DNA of 64,000 nucleotides from Rhodospirillaceae bacterium MC! (GTDB lineage: Bacteria; Pseudomonadota; Alphaproteobacteria; MC1): the NCBI GenBank assembly GCA_002632265.1, contig NQOV01000006.1:1-64000 (forward strand), read 5' to 3'. Made by a program: the position numbers and the translations under genes. Each line of letters starts with the position of its first letter. Position 1 is the first letter of the stretch. The notes below the pieces were generated by a model that saw only the letters and a program-made list of their open reading frames with translations, searched no databases and had not been told where the DNA came from. This document shows, in pieces, positions 1-8,548 of this stretch.

Positions 1-67
1 ATTCTTTGTCAACTACTTTTTATTTTTTCTTTTCTCTTTATATGTAAGTGATTGTTTTAGTGCGTAT

Positions 68-1153
68 CTATTTTATATTTATTTCTACAATCTCGCTTTG
101 AGTTCCGATTCTAATTGGCGGGCCCCATGTACCGACTCCACTTGTAACATAAACTTGTAAAGGATTCGTTTTATTATTTTCTCTCACATAAGATCTTAAG
201 CCGTATGCTTGAGCATATTTCAAGCCTACTATCCATTTAAAAGGGATATACTGACCATTGTGAGTATGCCCAAATATAGCAAACTTAGCGGGAGTTTTAG
301 TTACGGCTTTGATGTCCGAACTTTGGGGATTGTGGGATAAATATATCAAAGGCAGGTTTGTTTTTCTCATTCCTAAGATATCATCTAATTTCTTTCTTTT
401 CCCATGAAAGGAATCACGCCCTAGAACCGATATTTGCTTATTAATATCCACCACATCATCAATAATTAACTTCACTCCTAAGGACTTAATATATTCCACT
501 GTGCTTTTATTATCGCCATAATATTCATGATTACCATTGATTCCATACACGCCATAAGTAGCCTTTAAGTTACGAATATACTCAAGATTCCCACTTTTTA
601 TGATAGGTTTAATTTTAGCGTCATCCACGATATCGCCTGCCAACAACACCACATCAGGAGATAGGGAATTTATTTGATCGACGATTCTATTTATGCGTTT
701 TTTATCGAAGTATCCATTAATATGAGTATCGGAAACCACCACCACTTTAAGGGGATGTTTTAAGTTAAAATCCAATGTTAGCGGGACGATTTTAGTATCT
801 TTAGCATGATACGTACCGTATATTCCAGCACATATCATAAAGATCACAATAACATAAGATGTGCATGTTAACAGGATTCGCTTTCTAAATAGGATCAAGA
901 TTATCAGATCTCGCAAAATAAATAATATACCTGCGATAGGAATAAAGAAAAATTCTAGATAGTTGGAAATTAACACTAATAATCCACTAGTATTTTCATC
1001 TTTAGCCATGAATATATACATGGAATATATGGAAAAAGCCACTACTAAGATAAATAATGATATCTTGTAAACTTTCCCCTTTACCATGTGAGTTAAATTA
1101 TAACTAGTATATAAAATCAGTAAAGATATGGGAATGAAAATAAATAGAAACAT
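68..1153 (-). CDS. Membrane-anchored metallophosphoesterase (YkuE/YaeI-like)
   Basis: Calcineurin-like phosphoesterase of 361 residues. The N-terminal third is hydrophobic with about four membrane segments, so the catalytic domain is probably held at the membrane. From about residue 133 the metal-site motifs appear in order: SDTH, GDIVDD, GNHE, SHNPQ and GHTHNGQ. This order fits the YkuE/YaeI group, some members of which hydrolyse UDP-diacylglucosamine or related envelope substrates; the substrate here cannot be read from the sequence. All metal ligands appear intact. The gene lies alone downstream of a small membrane protein gene on the same strand. Confidence 0.88.
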   Translation of the reverse strand: MFLFIFIPISLLILYTSYNLTHMVKGKVYKISLFILVVAFSIYSMYIFMAKDENTSGLLVLISNYLEFFFIPIAGILFILRDLIILILFRKRILLTCTSYVIVIFMICAGIYGTYHAKDTKIVPLTLDFNLKHPLKVVVVSDTHINGYFDKKRINRIVDQINSLSPDVVLLAGDIVDDAKIKPIIKSGNLEYIRNLKATYGVYGINGNHEYYGDNKSTVEYIKSLGVKLIIDDVVDINKQISVLGRDSFHGKRKKLDDILGMRKTNLPLIYLSHNPQSSDIKAVTKTPAKFAIFGHTHNGQYIPFKWIVGLKYAQAYGLRSYVRENNKTNPLQVYVTSGVGTWGPPIRIGTQSEIVEINIK

Positions 1154-1351
1154 AAGGAATCCTAAAAAATATGGTAAAAGTGAATGTATTAATGGAGCGT
1201 ATTAGTAAAGTGAGATGTTATAAGAATAATATCAAGATTCTTTAGTAATAGGGATCTTTTAATGTGTCTATTAATGCCCAACACAAGCCACCCAGTGCAA
1301 CTATAACCAATAAATCCACAACTATTATTCCTCGTTAAAAGAATAATATAG

Positions 1352-1627
1352 TTATTGGGCTCGAGAAAGAATATAGCCCACAACAGACACTGTACCAATT
1401 ATGACCACTAACATAAATATAAATATCCCTATCATTGCATATTTTTCTATGCGGATTGCGGTTTTCTGCTCATGGATTAATTTTCTTTTTAATTTTAGTT
1501 CTTCTTCGGTAAGTGTTTCATCAGGTGCTTTTTTTAGTCTTGATATAGAACCAAAAAAATAAATAGCAGTAATCACCGCCCCAACAAGACTTGCGATCGC
1601 ACCAGATAAGCTATGTGAATAAACCAT
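1352..1627 (-). CDS. Small two-helix membrane protein, unknown function
   Basis: A 91-residue protein I do not recognise. It has a hydrophobic segment near residues 8-28, a charged middle rich in Lys and Glu, and a second hydrophobic segment near residues 62-86. The start follows a plausible Shine-Dalgarno (AGGAG on the minus strand), and the gene lies 15 bp after the HNH-like gene, so it is probably co-transcribed with apt and that gene. The coding assignment rests on the ribosome-binding site, the operon position and the clean two-helix pattern. No function is inferred. Confidence 0.65.
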   Translation of the reverse strand: MVYSHSLSGAIASLVGAVITAIYFFGSISRLKKAPDETLTEEELKLKRKLIHEQKTAIRIEKYAMIGIFIFMLVVIIGTVSVVGYILSRAQ

Positions 1628-1642
1628 AATAAAATTCTCCTG

Positions 1643-2041
1643 TTAATTTTTATATATGCTCATGCGATGATATTCTAAATATTGAGATAGTTCTTGGACT
1701 TCTATTGATTTAGGATCATCTGGGGTTAAAAGTTTTGGCTCTTGTGCGTATTCTTGCGAATCTTCGAAGATAGATAAGGGCAGTAAATATCGCCATTGAT
1801 CCTCGGCTATTTTTTCCGAGAGAATCATCTGTAAGTTTTCATCAAAAGTTATGTATCCCTTAAGAAAAAGATGTGCTAAGTTGGGGATTAAGGGCAAAGC
1901 ATTATCATAATCATGACCTGCGTCCAATTGAATAAGAACCACTTGCAAGATATCCAATTGCTTACATCCAGTAACCGCACATTTTCCCCATATCTTTTTT
2001 ACTTCATCGTTGAAATCGTTCATGATATTAGAATTGCTCAC
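1643..2041 (-). CDS. Degenerate HNH-endonuclease-like protein
   Basis: A 132-residue protein starting at GTG directly after the apt stop codon; an in-frame ATG at 2024 is an alternative start. The segment CAVTGC, followed further on by DNALPLIPNLAHLFLKGYI, matches the C-terminal HNH domain common in proteobacteria (usually CxxTxC, ASHIKPW, DNGLLLSPNLDALFDKG). The ASHIKPW block with its key histidine is replaced here by VVLIQLDAGH, so nuclease activity is doubtful. It sits in an apparent operon with apt. I see it as a repurposed or decaying nuclease domain; the family call is by eye. Confidence 0.6.
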   Translation of the reverse strand: MSNSNIMNDFNDEVKKIWGKCAVTGCKQLDILQVVLIQLDAGHDYDNALPLIPNLAHLFLKGYITFDENLQMILSEKIAEDQWRYLLPLSIFEDSQEYAQEPKLLTPDDPKSIEVQELSQYLEYHRMSIYKN

Positions 2042-2563
2042 TTAATATAGTATCAAAGAACTATAGGGATTCTGCAGTTGATTTTTAGTATTAAGGCCAT
2101 CAAGTTCGATAATAAACATGTGAGATATTACTTTCGCTCCTGTTTTTTCCACTAAAGTTTCGGACGCACTGGCAGTCCCGCCTGTTGCTAGCAGATCATC
2201 TAATATAACAACCTTTTGCCCTTTTTTCAGGGAATTTTTTTTCACTTCTAGAGTATCACTGCCATATTCTAGATCGTAGGAATGGGATATAACTTCGCCA
2301 GGAAGTTTACCTTTTTTGCGAATCAAGATAAAAGGCATATTCAAACGATCCGCCAAGGGCGACGCCATAAGAAACCCACGAGAATCCACCCCTGCAAGAA
2401 TATCAGGCTTAAGCTCTTTTACTTTTTGTTCTAAGATATCAAGCATTTTATTCCATGCTGTGGGATTTTCAAGAATTGTTGTGATATCATAAAACAAAAT
2501 CCCTTCCTTAGGAAAATTCTCAACTTTGCCGATATACTGATCAATATTATATTCATCTCTCAT
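2042..2563 (-). CDS. apt: Adenine phosphoribosyltransferase
   Basis: A 173-residue protein, the usual length for the family. It converts adenine and PRPP to AMP in cytosolic purine salvage. It contains the N-terminal FPKEGILFYDITTILENP segment, the RGF loop in DSRGFLMASPLA, the KPGKLP-type loop as RKKGKLPGEVI, and the PRPP-binding motif VVILDDLLATGGTAS near residue 120. The stop codon abuts the GTG of the following HNH-like gene, indicating coupled translation. A long hairpin lies upstream between this gene and the EAL-like gene. Confidence 0.95.
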   Translation of the reverse strand: MRDEYNIDQYIGKVENFPKEGILFYDITTILENPTAWNKMLDILEQKVKELKPDILAGVDSRGFLMASPLADRLNMPFILIRKKGKLPGEVISHSYDLEYGSDTLEVKKNSLKKGQKVVILDDLLATGGTASASETLVEKTGAKVISHMFIIELDGLNTKNQLQNPYSSLILY

Positions 2564-2613
2564 ATTATAAATTCCTTAATTAGTATCTAATCTTTTATTA
2601 CGTTCCAAAATTC

Positions 2614-2739
2614 GTAGGAGTGGGGAAAAATACCCAGTAGGTGTCTTTAAGTATGGCGTACATGTATATGTATATGTAGTATATGTACTACCTAAGCCAT
2701 GCTTAAAGGCACATAATGGGTGTTTTTACACATTCCTAC
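2614..2739. repeat. Large intergenic hairpin, family member 1
   Basis: An imperfect inverted repeat with arms of about 44 nt (left arm from 2614, right arm ending at 2739). The arms run from GTAGGAGTGGGGAAAAATAC to its near complement, and the centre holds GTACATGTATATG-type palindromes. It starts at the stop codon of the EAL-like gene and lies before apt on the same strand. The outer and inner sequences closely resemble the units at 21623-22033. There is no long T-run, so it may end or protect transcripts by structure alone. Confidence 0.8.
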
Positions 2740-4754
2740 TATAAGTATACAGTTAGTAGGGCCTTACTGTCAAGTTCTAATTCACGGCCGGGGACATGTT
2801 GTCTTGTTGGTAGGCAGTATCCTGCTATCATGCTAAAGCCTGCACGGACTGCGGTGGCTACTTCTTCGGGATAGTCGGCGTCTAGGATGTAGACCCATAG
2901 TCCATTATCGGCACAGTTTATGGCTAACTGTTGTAATTCTTGCAAGCGTTTTCTTGGATGTAGGAAACCGAATCCGTTGGCGTCGATTCCTATTAGCATG
3001 ACTCCTTCGGCGTATATTTTTGCCAAATCTACTTCGACATTTTCGATTCTTACGGATATTTCTAGGGCTACATCTTTGGCGACTTCTACGAGCTTTTTAA
3101 GATTCCAATTGTCTTGATCTTCATTTTTTAAGCCTATTATTTCAATGGCGAGTTGGGATTTCATCTCGGGACCTAGATCCTTTAAGGGCTTTAGGATATC
3201 TTTAATATTTTTATTTTGCAAGGTTGTATAATGAATGGGACAAATTAAACGGAATGTACTAAACATACGTTTTAATCCCTTGGCTAGGGATGATGTGATC
3301 TGTAGTTGGTATCTGTCAACCTTTTCTATGTATTCTAGCGAGCTGGATTTTGGATAAAAGGCCACTCCTGAAAATACATCCTCATCCTTACGACGGCGAA
3401 CGGCGATAGAATAAGCGGAAACCATTTCCGTAGTAGCTGACCATAGGGGACAACAAGCAATTGTAAGATCTCTTTGTTCTGAATGTTTGAGATCTTTCAC
3501 ACTGGTTAGAAAGATCCATTCATCCATAGTATATTCTTTGGCTTCAACTAAGGATTTAGCGTCATCGGTGATACTTCCCATGTGGGCGATTTCGTTTGTA
3601 ACATCGGTGGGGGAAACTTGGGGGCGGTGCATTTGTTGAAAGCTTAGACCTGCGTCTATTTCTTCCTTTGTGAATTCTTTATTTTCTGTCCATGGGAGAT
3701 TATTAACCATTTTATCCGTTTGCTCTTTAAACCAACCTAGGGCAGATTTACCAACAGATAAACCACTTGGAATTTCAACGGTGGCTTTAATAACATCACG
3801 CTTATTAGGATCTGCATAATCGCCCAGGCTATCGCCTTTACTGCCACGTTTTTCGCTAAAAGTGAACATTCCTTTGGGTTCGGACGGCTTTACCATGATC
3901 TCCTTAAAGTTATTATCTAGGGATTCGTATCCCTTATTAACGACTTCTTGCCATTCTTTAGAGTCCTTATTTTTCTTGTGTGGGCTTTCACGATCCATAT
4001 TATCGGATTTAATTTTTCTGTTGATAGTTTTCCAATCTTTGGGGATTTGCTTTTGTTTTTCTTCGTCTTTACCTGGATCAATGGGAGCAAGCTCTTCCAT
4101 GACTTTCGGCTCAATGGCTACGGATCTTTGTTTGGCGATATTACTTAAGGTTTCATCATCGATTTTACCACCTTTCATGATTTCATCACTATTTAAGGAC
4201 GCAGTTTTTAATAGGGGCATGTCCGAACTATCGAACCTTGCTCCTAGGATTTTTCTACCGATCTCGCTGGCGATTTTTGCGGTATAATATTCCATTTCAT
4301 TTAAGGTTAAATGATCAAGAAACATCAAGATATAAGTGGTTTCTGTTCGGCGTGAGTGCCTAAAATTTAAGAGAACACTTTCGGTCATTAACACGGTTTC
4401 GGCAACCGAGCAAATACGTTTGGAAATACTATCCCAATCATCGGCGAAAATGTTCTTGAATTCTTCTAAGGAAAGAATATTCAAGGTAACCCCTGCCATA
4501 CCGCTCCCACTTTCTAACATATCTTCAATGGATACGTTAAGATCTTCATCTAGATTCGTTAAAATGCTAGATAGTTTTTTCTCTGTAGAGGGAGCTTTTT
4601 TCACAGGCTCAACTTTATCTTCCACTCCTAAAAACTTTTTCATTCCCTTAAAGAATCCTTGCTGTTTTCTCGGCTTTCTTTTGGGTTTGGGCTTGGGTTG
4701 TGGTTCTTCTTGTGATTCGTCTTCATCATCAAAATCGAAATAATCTTCTGCCAT
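2739..4754 (-). CDS. Protein with degenerate EAL-like C-terminal domain
   Basis: A 671-residue soluble protein. Residues 1-35 are acidic, then rich in Pro, Lys and Arg. Residues of about 70-170 might be a worn GGDEF-like fold, and the middle (about 190-370) is charged and probably disordered. The last 250 residues resemble an EAL-type barrel, with segments such as VMLIGIDANGFGFL and GFSMIAGYCLP, but no EAL signature or clear metal ligands are visible. It is likely a non-catalytic regulator or scaffold. It follows rplK-rplA on the same strand but lies beyond the rplA terminator. The domain call is tentative. Confidence 0.6.
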   Translation of the reverse strand: MAEDYFDFDDEDESQEEPQPKPKPKRKPRKQQGFFKGMKKFLGVEDKVEPVKKAPSTEKKLSSILTNLDEDLNVSIEDMLESGSGMAGVTLNILSLEEFKNIFADDWDSISKRICSVAETVLMTESVLLNFRHSRRTETTYILMFLDHLTLNEMEYYTAKIASEIGRKILGARFDSSDMPLLKTASLNSDEIMKGGKIDDETLSNIAKQRSVAIEPKVMEELAPIDPGKDEEKQKQIPKDWKTINRKIKSDNMDRESPHKKNKDSKEWQEVVNKGYESLDNNFKEIMVKPSEPKGMFTFSEKRGSKGDSLGDYADPNKRDVIKATVEIPSGLSVGKSALGWFKEQTDKMVNNLPWTENKEFTKEEIDAGLSFQQMHRPQVSPTDVTNEIAHMGSITDDAKSLVEAKEYTMDEWIFLTSVKDLKHSEQRDLTIACCPLWSATTEMVSAYSIAVRRRKDEDVFSGVAFYPKSSSLEYIEKVDRYQLQITSSLAKGLKRMFSTFRLICPIHYTTLQNKNIKDILKPLKDLGPEMKSQLAIEIIGLKNEDQDNWNLKKLVEVAKDVALEISVRIENVEVDLAKIYAEGVMLIGIDANGFGFLHPRKRLQELQQLAINCADNGLWVYILDADYPEEVATAVRAGFSMIAGYCLPTRQHVPGRELELDSKALLTVYL

Positions 4755-4832
4755 GTTTTTTTCACTTTACTTTATATGTTACAAAACTTTTTACAAGTAT
4801 AATCTAAAAGTAATAACAATAAATTAAAATAA

Positions 4833-4868
4833 AAAAGCTTATTTCTAAATTAATAGAAATAAGCTTTT
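4833..4868 (-). terminator. Intrinsic terminator after rplA
   Basis: A perfect 15-bp inverted repeat (4833-4847 and 4854-4868) with a 6-nt loop lies just past the rplA stop. A-rich DNA on the left flank gives a U-run in the minus-strand transcript. It should end the rplK-rplA transcript before the EAL-like gene. Confidence 0.8.
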
Positions 4869-4898
4869 AATTGTATTAAAATCTTAAGATAGAATGTA

Positions 4899-5582
4899 CT
4901 ACTCTGCTTCGATTTTTATACCGATACCCATTGTTGAAGCTAGAGAAATAGCTTTCAAATAAGTACCTTTTGAGCCTGTTGGCTTTGCTTGTTGGATAGC
5001 ACTAATGAAAGCTTTTAGGTTTTCCACCAATTGAGCTTCGGAAAAAGACGCTTTACCCATACCTGCATGTACGATACCAGATTTTTCAACACGATATTGA
5101 ACTTGTCCAGCTTTGGCATCCTTAACGGCATCACCCACATTTGGAGTTACAGTACCTAATTTAGGATTGGGCATTAAGCCTTTAGGTCCTAGAACCTTAC
5201 CAAGACGTCCTACAATACCCATCATATCAGGAGTAGCAATAATACGATCGAAATCGAAATTGCCCTGTTGGATAGATTCCATAAGATCTTCAGCACCAAC
5301 GATATCCGCTCCTGCAGATTTAGCCTCATCGGCTTTCGCATCACGAGCGAATACTGCCACACGTAAAGTTTTACCTGTACCATGTGGTAATGAGATCACA
5401 CCACGCACCATTTGATCTGCATGACGTGGGTCAACACCTAAATTAAATGAAACTTCGATTGTTTCATCAAACTTAGCTTTTGCACCTCTTTTTACGAACT
5501 TAACTGCGTCTTCAACAGAATAAGCTTTTTTAAAGTCGATACCTTCACGGGCCGCTTTAAGACGTTTACATAATTTAGCCAT
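4899..5582 (-). CDS. rplA: 50S ribosomal protein L1
   Basis: A 227-residue protein matching L1 throughout. It begins [14 protein letters not shown] and contains the signature [20 protein letters not shown] near residues 130-150. It binds 23S rRNA at the L1 stalk and in many bacteria represses its own operon. The start ATG overlaps the rplK stop by one base (TAATG), so translation is coupled. In most bacteria rplJ and rplL follow; here a terminator and an unrelated gene follow instead. Confidence 0.98.
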   Translation of the reverse strand: MAKLCKRLKAAREGIDFKKAYSVEDAVKFVKRGAKAKFDETIEVSFNLGVDPRHADQMVRGVISLPHGTGKTLRVAVFARDAKADEAKSAGADIVGAEDLMESIQQGNFDFDRIIATPDMMGIVGRLGKVLGPKGLMPNPKLGTVTPNVGDAVKDAKAGQVQYRVEKSGIVHAGMGKASFSEAQLVENLKAFISAIQQAKPTGSKGTYLKAISLASTMGIGIKIEAE

Positions 5583-6010
5583 TATTTAACCACCTCAATA
5601 CCCATAGAACGAGCTGAACCTTCAACCATTCTCATTGCTGATTCCACTGCGAAAGCGTTCATGTCTGGCATTTTCGCTTCGGCAATTTCTTTAACTTGTG
5701 CAGAAGTAATCTTGCCGACAATTTCTGTACCGATCACACTAGCACCTTTTTTAACGCCTGCAGCTTTCTTAATGTAGTAGCTTACAGGTGGTAATTTAGT
5801 GATAAATGTAAATGAACGATCTTGATATACTGTAATCACAACAGGAGTCGGAGTACCTGGATCCATTTTTTGTGTTTTCGCATTGAATGCTTTACAGAAT
5901 TCCATAATGTTTACACCAGCTTGACCCAAAGCCGGGCCCACAGGTGGTGATGGATTTGCTTGCCCTGCAGGAATCTGCAGTTTAACAAAACCAGTAATTT
6001 TTTTAGCCAT
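5582..6010 (-). CDS. rplK: 50S ribosomal protein L11
   Basis: L11 binds the GTPase-associated region of 23S rRNA and takes part in factor binding and the stringent response. The protein begins [18 protein letters not shown] and holds the typical [20 protein letters not shown] region. I place the start at 6010, since the four residues upstream in the open frame are not part of L11 and GAGG lies correctly before this ATG. A promoter (TTGACT, 17 bp, TATATT) sits at 6097-6125. nusG and secE, its usual upstream neighbours, are absent. Confidence 0.97.
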   Translation of the reverse strand: MAKKITGFVKLQIPAGQANPSPPVGPALGQAGVNIMEFCKAFNAKTQKMDPGTPTPVVITVYQDRSFTFITKLPPVSYYIKKAAGVKKGASVIGTEIVGKITSAQVKEIAEAKMPDMNAFAVESAMRMVEGSARSMGIEVVK

Positions 6011-6096
6011 TGTTAACCTCAATAGAATATATTAAAAAATATTATAAGGTGTACGGTACGCCCAATATGCTTAAAAGCTCCCATACATCAAAAGAT

Positions 6097-6125
6097 AATA
6101 TACATCTTTATATATATTAAGTCAA
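6097..6125 (-). promoter_or_regulatory. Probable sigma-70 promoter of rplK-rplA
   Basis: On the minus strand, TTGACT (6120-6125) and TATATT (6097-6102) are separated by exactly 17 bp. The predicted transcript starts about 80 nt before the rplK ATG. The space to yajC (6126-6347) is AT-rich and shows no gene. Confidence 0.6.
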
Positions 6126-6347
6126 GTAAATAATAAATTTTCTTTAAGAGTCGAAAAAACAACCTAATGCACAACTTAAATAATAGGAAAAATCTCAATA
6201 TATACAGATCCTTACAAAGTATAAACAATCAGACTATATTAATATTTTTATAAAATCTATAATTACTTCTTGATTTTAACATGGAAAAATACTATTATAT
6301 GTTATCAGTTTACATTTTTACATAAAACATATCGGAGAAAACATTAG

Positions 6348-6815
6348 ATGTTATTAATTTCAGATGCTTTAGCAGCAGCACCAGCAGGTGGTTTATTGGG
6401 TGGTGGTCTTCAAGAATTAGCTTTATCATTAATCTTACTAGTTGTATTCTACTTTTTACTAATTCGTCCACAACAAAAAAGAGCGAAAGCCCAAAAACTT
6501 TTACTAAATTCTGTAGAGCGTGGCGATAGGGTTATCATGAACAGTGGAATTATCGGTATTATTGCTAAACCAGTAAACGACGAAGACACAGAAGTTAGCG
6601 TAGAAATTGCTCAAGGCGTGATAGTTGTTATCAAACGTACTGCAATTGGTGGCGTAGAAAAGAAAAATGCAGATAAAAACGCAGGTAAAGAAAAACTAGA
6701 AAAAAAATCTAAAAAGGAAAGAAAAGAAGAGGCGAAAGCTGATTCTTCTACCGACACAGATGAAAGCAATGAAAACACTTCTGACGCTGATTCAGATACA
6801 GAAGATAACAAATAA
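6348..6815 (+). CDS. yajC: Preprotein translocase subunit YajC with charged tail
   Basis: A 155-residue protein. It has one membrane helix (residues about 22-42, ALSLILLVVFYFLLIRPQQK) followed by the YajC core RAKAQKLLLNSVERGDRVIMNSGIIGII. YajC associates with SecDF at the translocon. From residue 105 to the end the protein is an unusual Lys/Glu-rich then Ser/Asp/Glu-rich tail that extends it beyond the usual 90-120 residues. GGAGAA precedes the ATG. A strong hairpin follows, so it appears transcriptionally separate from secD. Confidence 0.92.
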   Translation: MLLISDALAAAPAGGLLGGGLQELALSLILLVVFYFLLIRPQQKRAKAQKLLLNSVERGDRVIMNSGIIGIIAKPVNDEDTEVSVEIAQGVIVVIKRTAIGGVEKKNADKNAGKEKLEKKSKKERKEEAKADSSTDTDESNENTSDADSDTEDNK

Positions 6816-6830
6816 TTTCTTAAAATTGAG

Positions 6831-6857
6831 TATCCTTTAATATTAATTTAAAGGATA
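6831..6857 (+). terminator. Hairpin terminator between yajC and secD
   Basis: A perfect 10-bp stem, TATCCTTTAA paired with TTAAAGGATA (6831-6840 and 6848-6857), with a 7-nt loop and followed by TTCTTT. It lies 16 bp after the yajC stop. The T-run is weak, so termination may be partial. Confidence 0.6.
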
Positions 6858-6915
6858 TTCTTTAAAAAAGAGAATTAGCAATGTAATAAATTTACATAAA
6901 AGGGAGCTTCAATTG

Positions 6916-6944
6916 TTGAGTGTTCCCATTTAGTGTACTATATG
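6916..6944 (+). promoter_or_regulatory. Probable promoter of secD-secF
   Basis: TTGAGT (6916-6921) and TATATG (6939-6944) are separated by 17 bp. The predicted transcript begins near 6951, which rules out in-frame starts at 6933 and 6942 and supports the secD start at 6966. Confidence 0.5.
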
Positions 6945-6965
6945 AATTTAAAAGGCTGTGTACAT

Positions 6966-8528
6966 ATGATTCATTATCCCCGTTGGAAAGTATTAGTTAC
7001 TATTTTAATTGTACTATTAGGATTACTTTTCGCCTCTCCGAACATTTCACAAATTCGTAATATTATGCCCTCATGGTTACCCCATGAAAAGGTAAATCTA
7101 GGTTTAGATTTACGTGGTGGATCTTACATTTTATTAAAAGTGGATACCAAATCCATAATCGCCGAAAGATTCCAAGGCACTAAAGATGAAATCAGAACCG
7201 ATCTTTTAACCGCTAAGCTAGACGGTAAATCTAAGCGTATCGGCTTTATTGGTGGGGTTGTTTCCAACTCTTCGGGTATTAATGTTAAAATCGCTAAAGA
7301 AGAAGATCTAGATAGAGCAGTAGATATCATCAAAAAAGATTCTAAAGATATGGATGTGGAAGTTGTTAAAGATACTACAATCCATGTATCATTAGGCGAT
7401 GTTCTAAAGAAAAAGATCCAAAAACAAACCGTTGATCAATCAATTGAAATCATCCGCCGTCGTATTGATCCCAACGGTACACTAGAGCCGATCATTCAAC
7501 AGGTGGGTAATGATCGCATTAACTTACAAATTCCAGGGGAAACCGATCCCGCACGCATTAAGAATCTTTTAGGTAAAACCGCCAAGCTTACCTTTCATCT
7601 TGTGAACACAAATGTAAGTGCCAGCGGAATTATCCCCCCTGATTCTATGTTGCTAGATGACGCAGATACAGGAACTAAAACCGTAGTATATAGAAAGGTC
7701 GAAGTATCAGGAGCGAATCTTGTTAAAGCCGAACCGTCAATGCAACAAAACGCCCCAGTGGTGGCTTTCGAGTTCGATAGCCTAGGAGCTAAGAAATTCT
7801 ACAACATTACCGCCCAAAATATCGGACACAGATTGGCGATAGTACTAGATAATAAGGTTATCTCTTCTCCTAACATCAACGGAGCGATTAACGGTAGCGG
7901 AATCATTCAAGGCCACTTTACCGTAGAAAGTGCTAACAATCTTTCCATTTTATTACGTGCTGGTGCTTTACCTGCTCCCCTTGATATCTTAGATGAACGA
8001 ACCGTCGGTCCATCATTGGGGCAAGATTCCATTGTCGCAGGAGCTATCGCCAGCCTAGTAGGTTTTGGAGCAGTTATCGTCTTCATGCTTATAACTTATG
8101 GCTTATTTGGTTTATATGCCAATGTTGCCTTGATCGTAAATATCGTACTAATTTTAGGCGTACTTTCCATGTTACAAGCTACCTTAACCTTACCAGGGAT
8201 TGCAGGAATCGTCCTAACTATCGGTATGGCCGTTGATGCTAACGTGCTAATATACGAACGCATACGAGAAGAAATAAAAGAAGGGCAGAAACCATATCTA
8301 GCCATTAAGCTCGGCTATGAACACGCTTTCACAACCATTTTAGATGCCAACTTAACCACTTTGATCGCCACCTTATTATTATATAATTTCGGCTCTGGTG
8401 CGGTGCGTGGTTTTGCGGTTACCCTTTCCATTGGTGTAGTAACATCCATGTTTGCGGCTCTTATGGTTACTCGCTTGATTGTCTATAAGATCATCAATGC
8501 CACCAAACCAACTAAGATCAATTTATAA
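6966..8528 (+). CDS. secD: Protein translocase subunit SecD
   Basis: About 520 residues. SecD with SecF uses the proton gradient to help pull proteins through SecYEG. An N-terminal membrane helix follows MIHYPRWKVLVTILIV, then comes NLGLDLRGGSYILLKVD (the D1 motif), a large periplasmic domain, and a C-terminal RND-type bundle with TIGMAVDANVLIYERIREE. I chose ATG 6966 because it matches the family's N-terminus (RWK) and lies downstream of the predicted promoter; AAGG stands 9 nt before it. secF follows after 20 bp. Confidence 0.96.
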   Translation: MIHYPRWKVLVTILIVLLGLLFASPNISQIRNIMPSWLPHEKVNLGLDLRGGSYILLKVDTKSIIAERFQGTKDEIRTDLLTAKLDGKSKRIGFIGGVVSNSSGINVKIAKEEDLDRAVDIIKKDSKDMDVEVVKDTTIHVSLGDVLKKKIQKQTVDQSIEIIRRRIDPNGTLEPIIQQVGNDRINLQIPGETDPARIKNLLGKTAKLTFHLVNTNVSASGIIPPDSMLLDDADTGTKTVVYRKVEVSGANLVKAEPSMQQNAPVVAFEFDSLGAKKFYNITAQNIGHRLAIVLDNKVISSPNINGAINGSGIIQGHFTVESANNLSILLRAGALPAPLDILDERTVGPSLGQDSIVAGAIASLVGFGAVIVFMLITYGLFGLYANVALIVNIVLILGVLSMLQATLTLPGIAGIVLTIGMAVDANVLIYERIREEIKEGQKPYLAIKLGYEHAFTTILDANLTTLIATLLLYNFGSGAVRGFAVTLSIGVVTSMFAALMVTRLIVYKIINATKPTKINL

Positions 8529-8548
8529 ATCCTAAGGAGATTAATATT

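Noticed and set aside
1189-1398. 69-residue open frame on the minus strand
   Set aside because: It overlaps the 3' end of the small membrane protein gene in another frame and shows no ribosome-binding site or recognisable product.
3862-4287. Antisense open frame in the EAL-like gene
   Set aside because: It is a shadow of the real gene on the other strand; the peptide is of low complexity and has no start signal.
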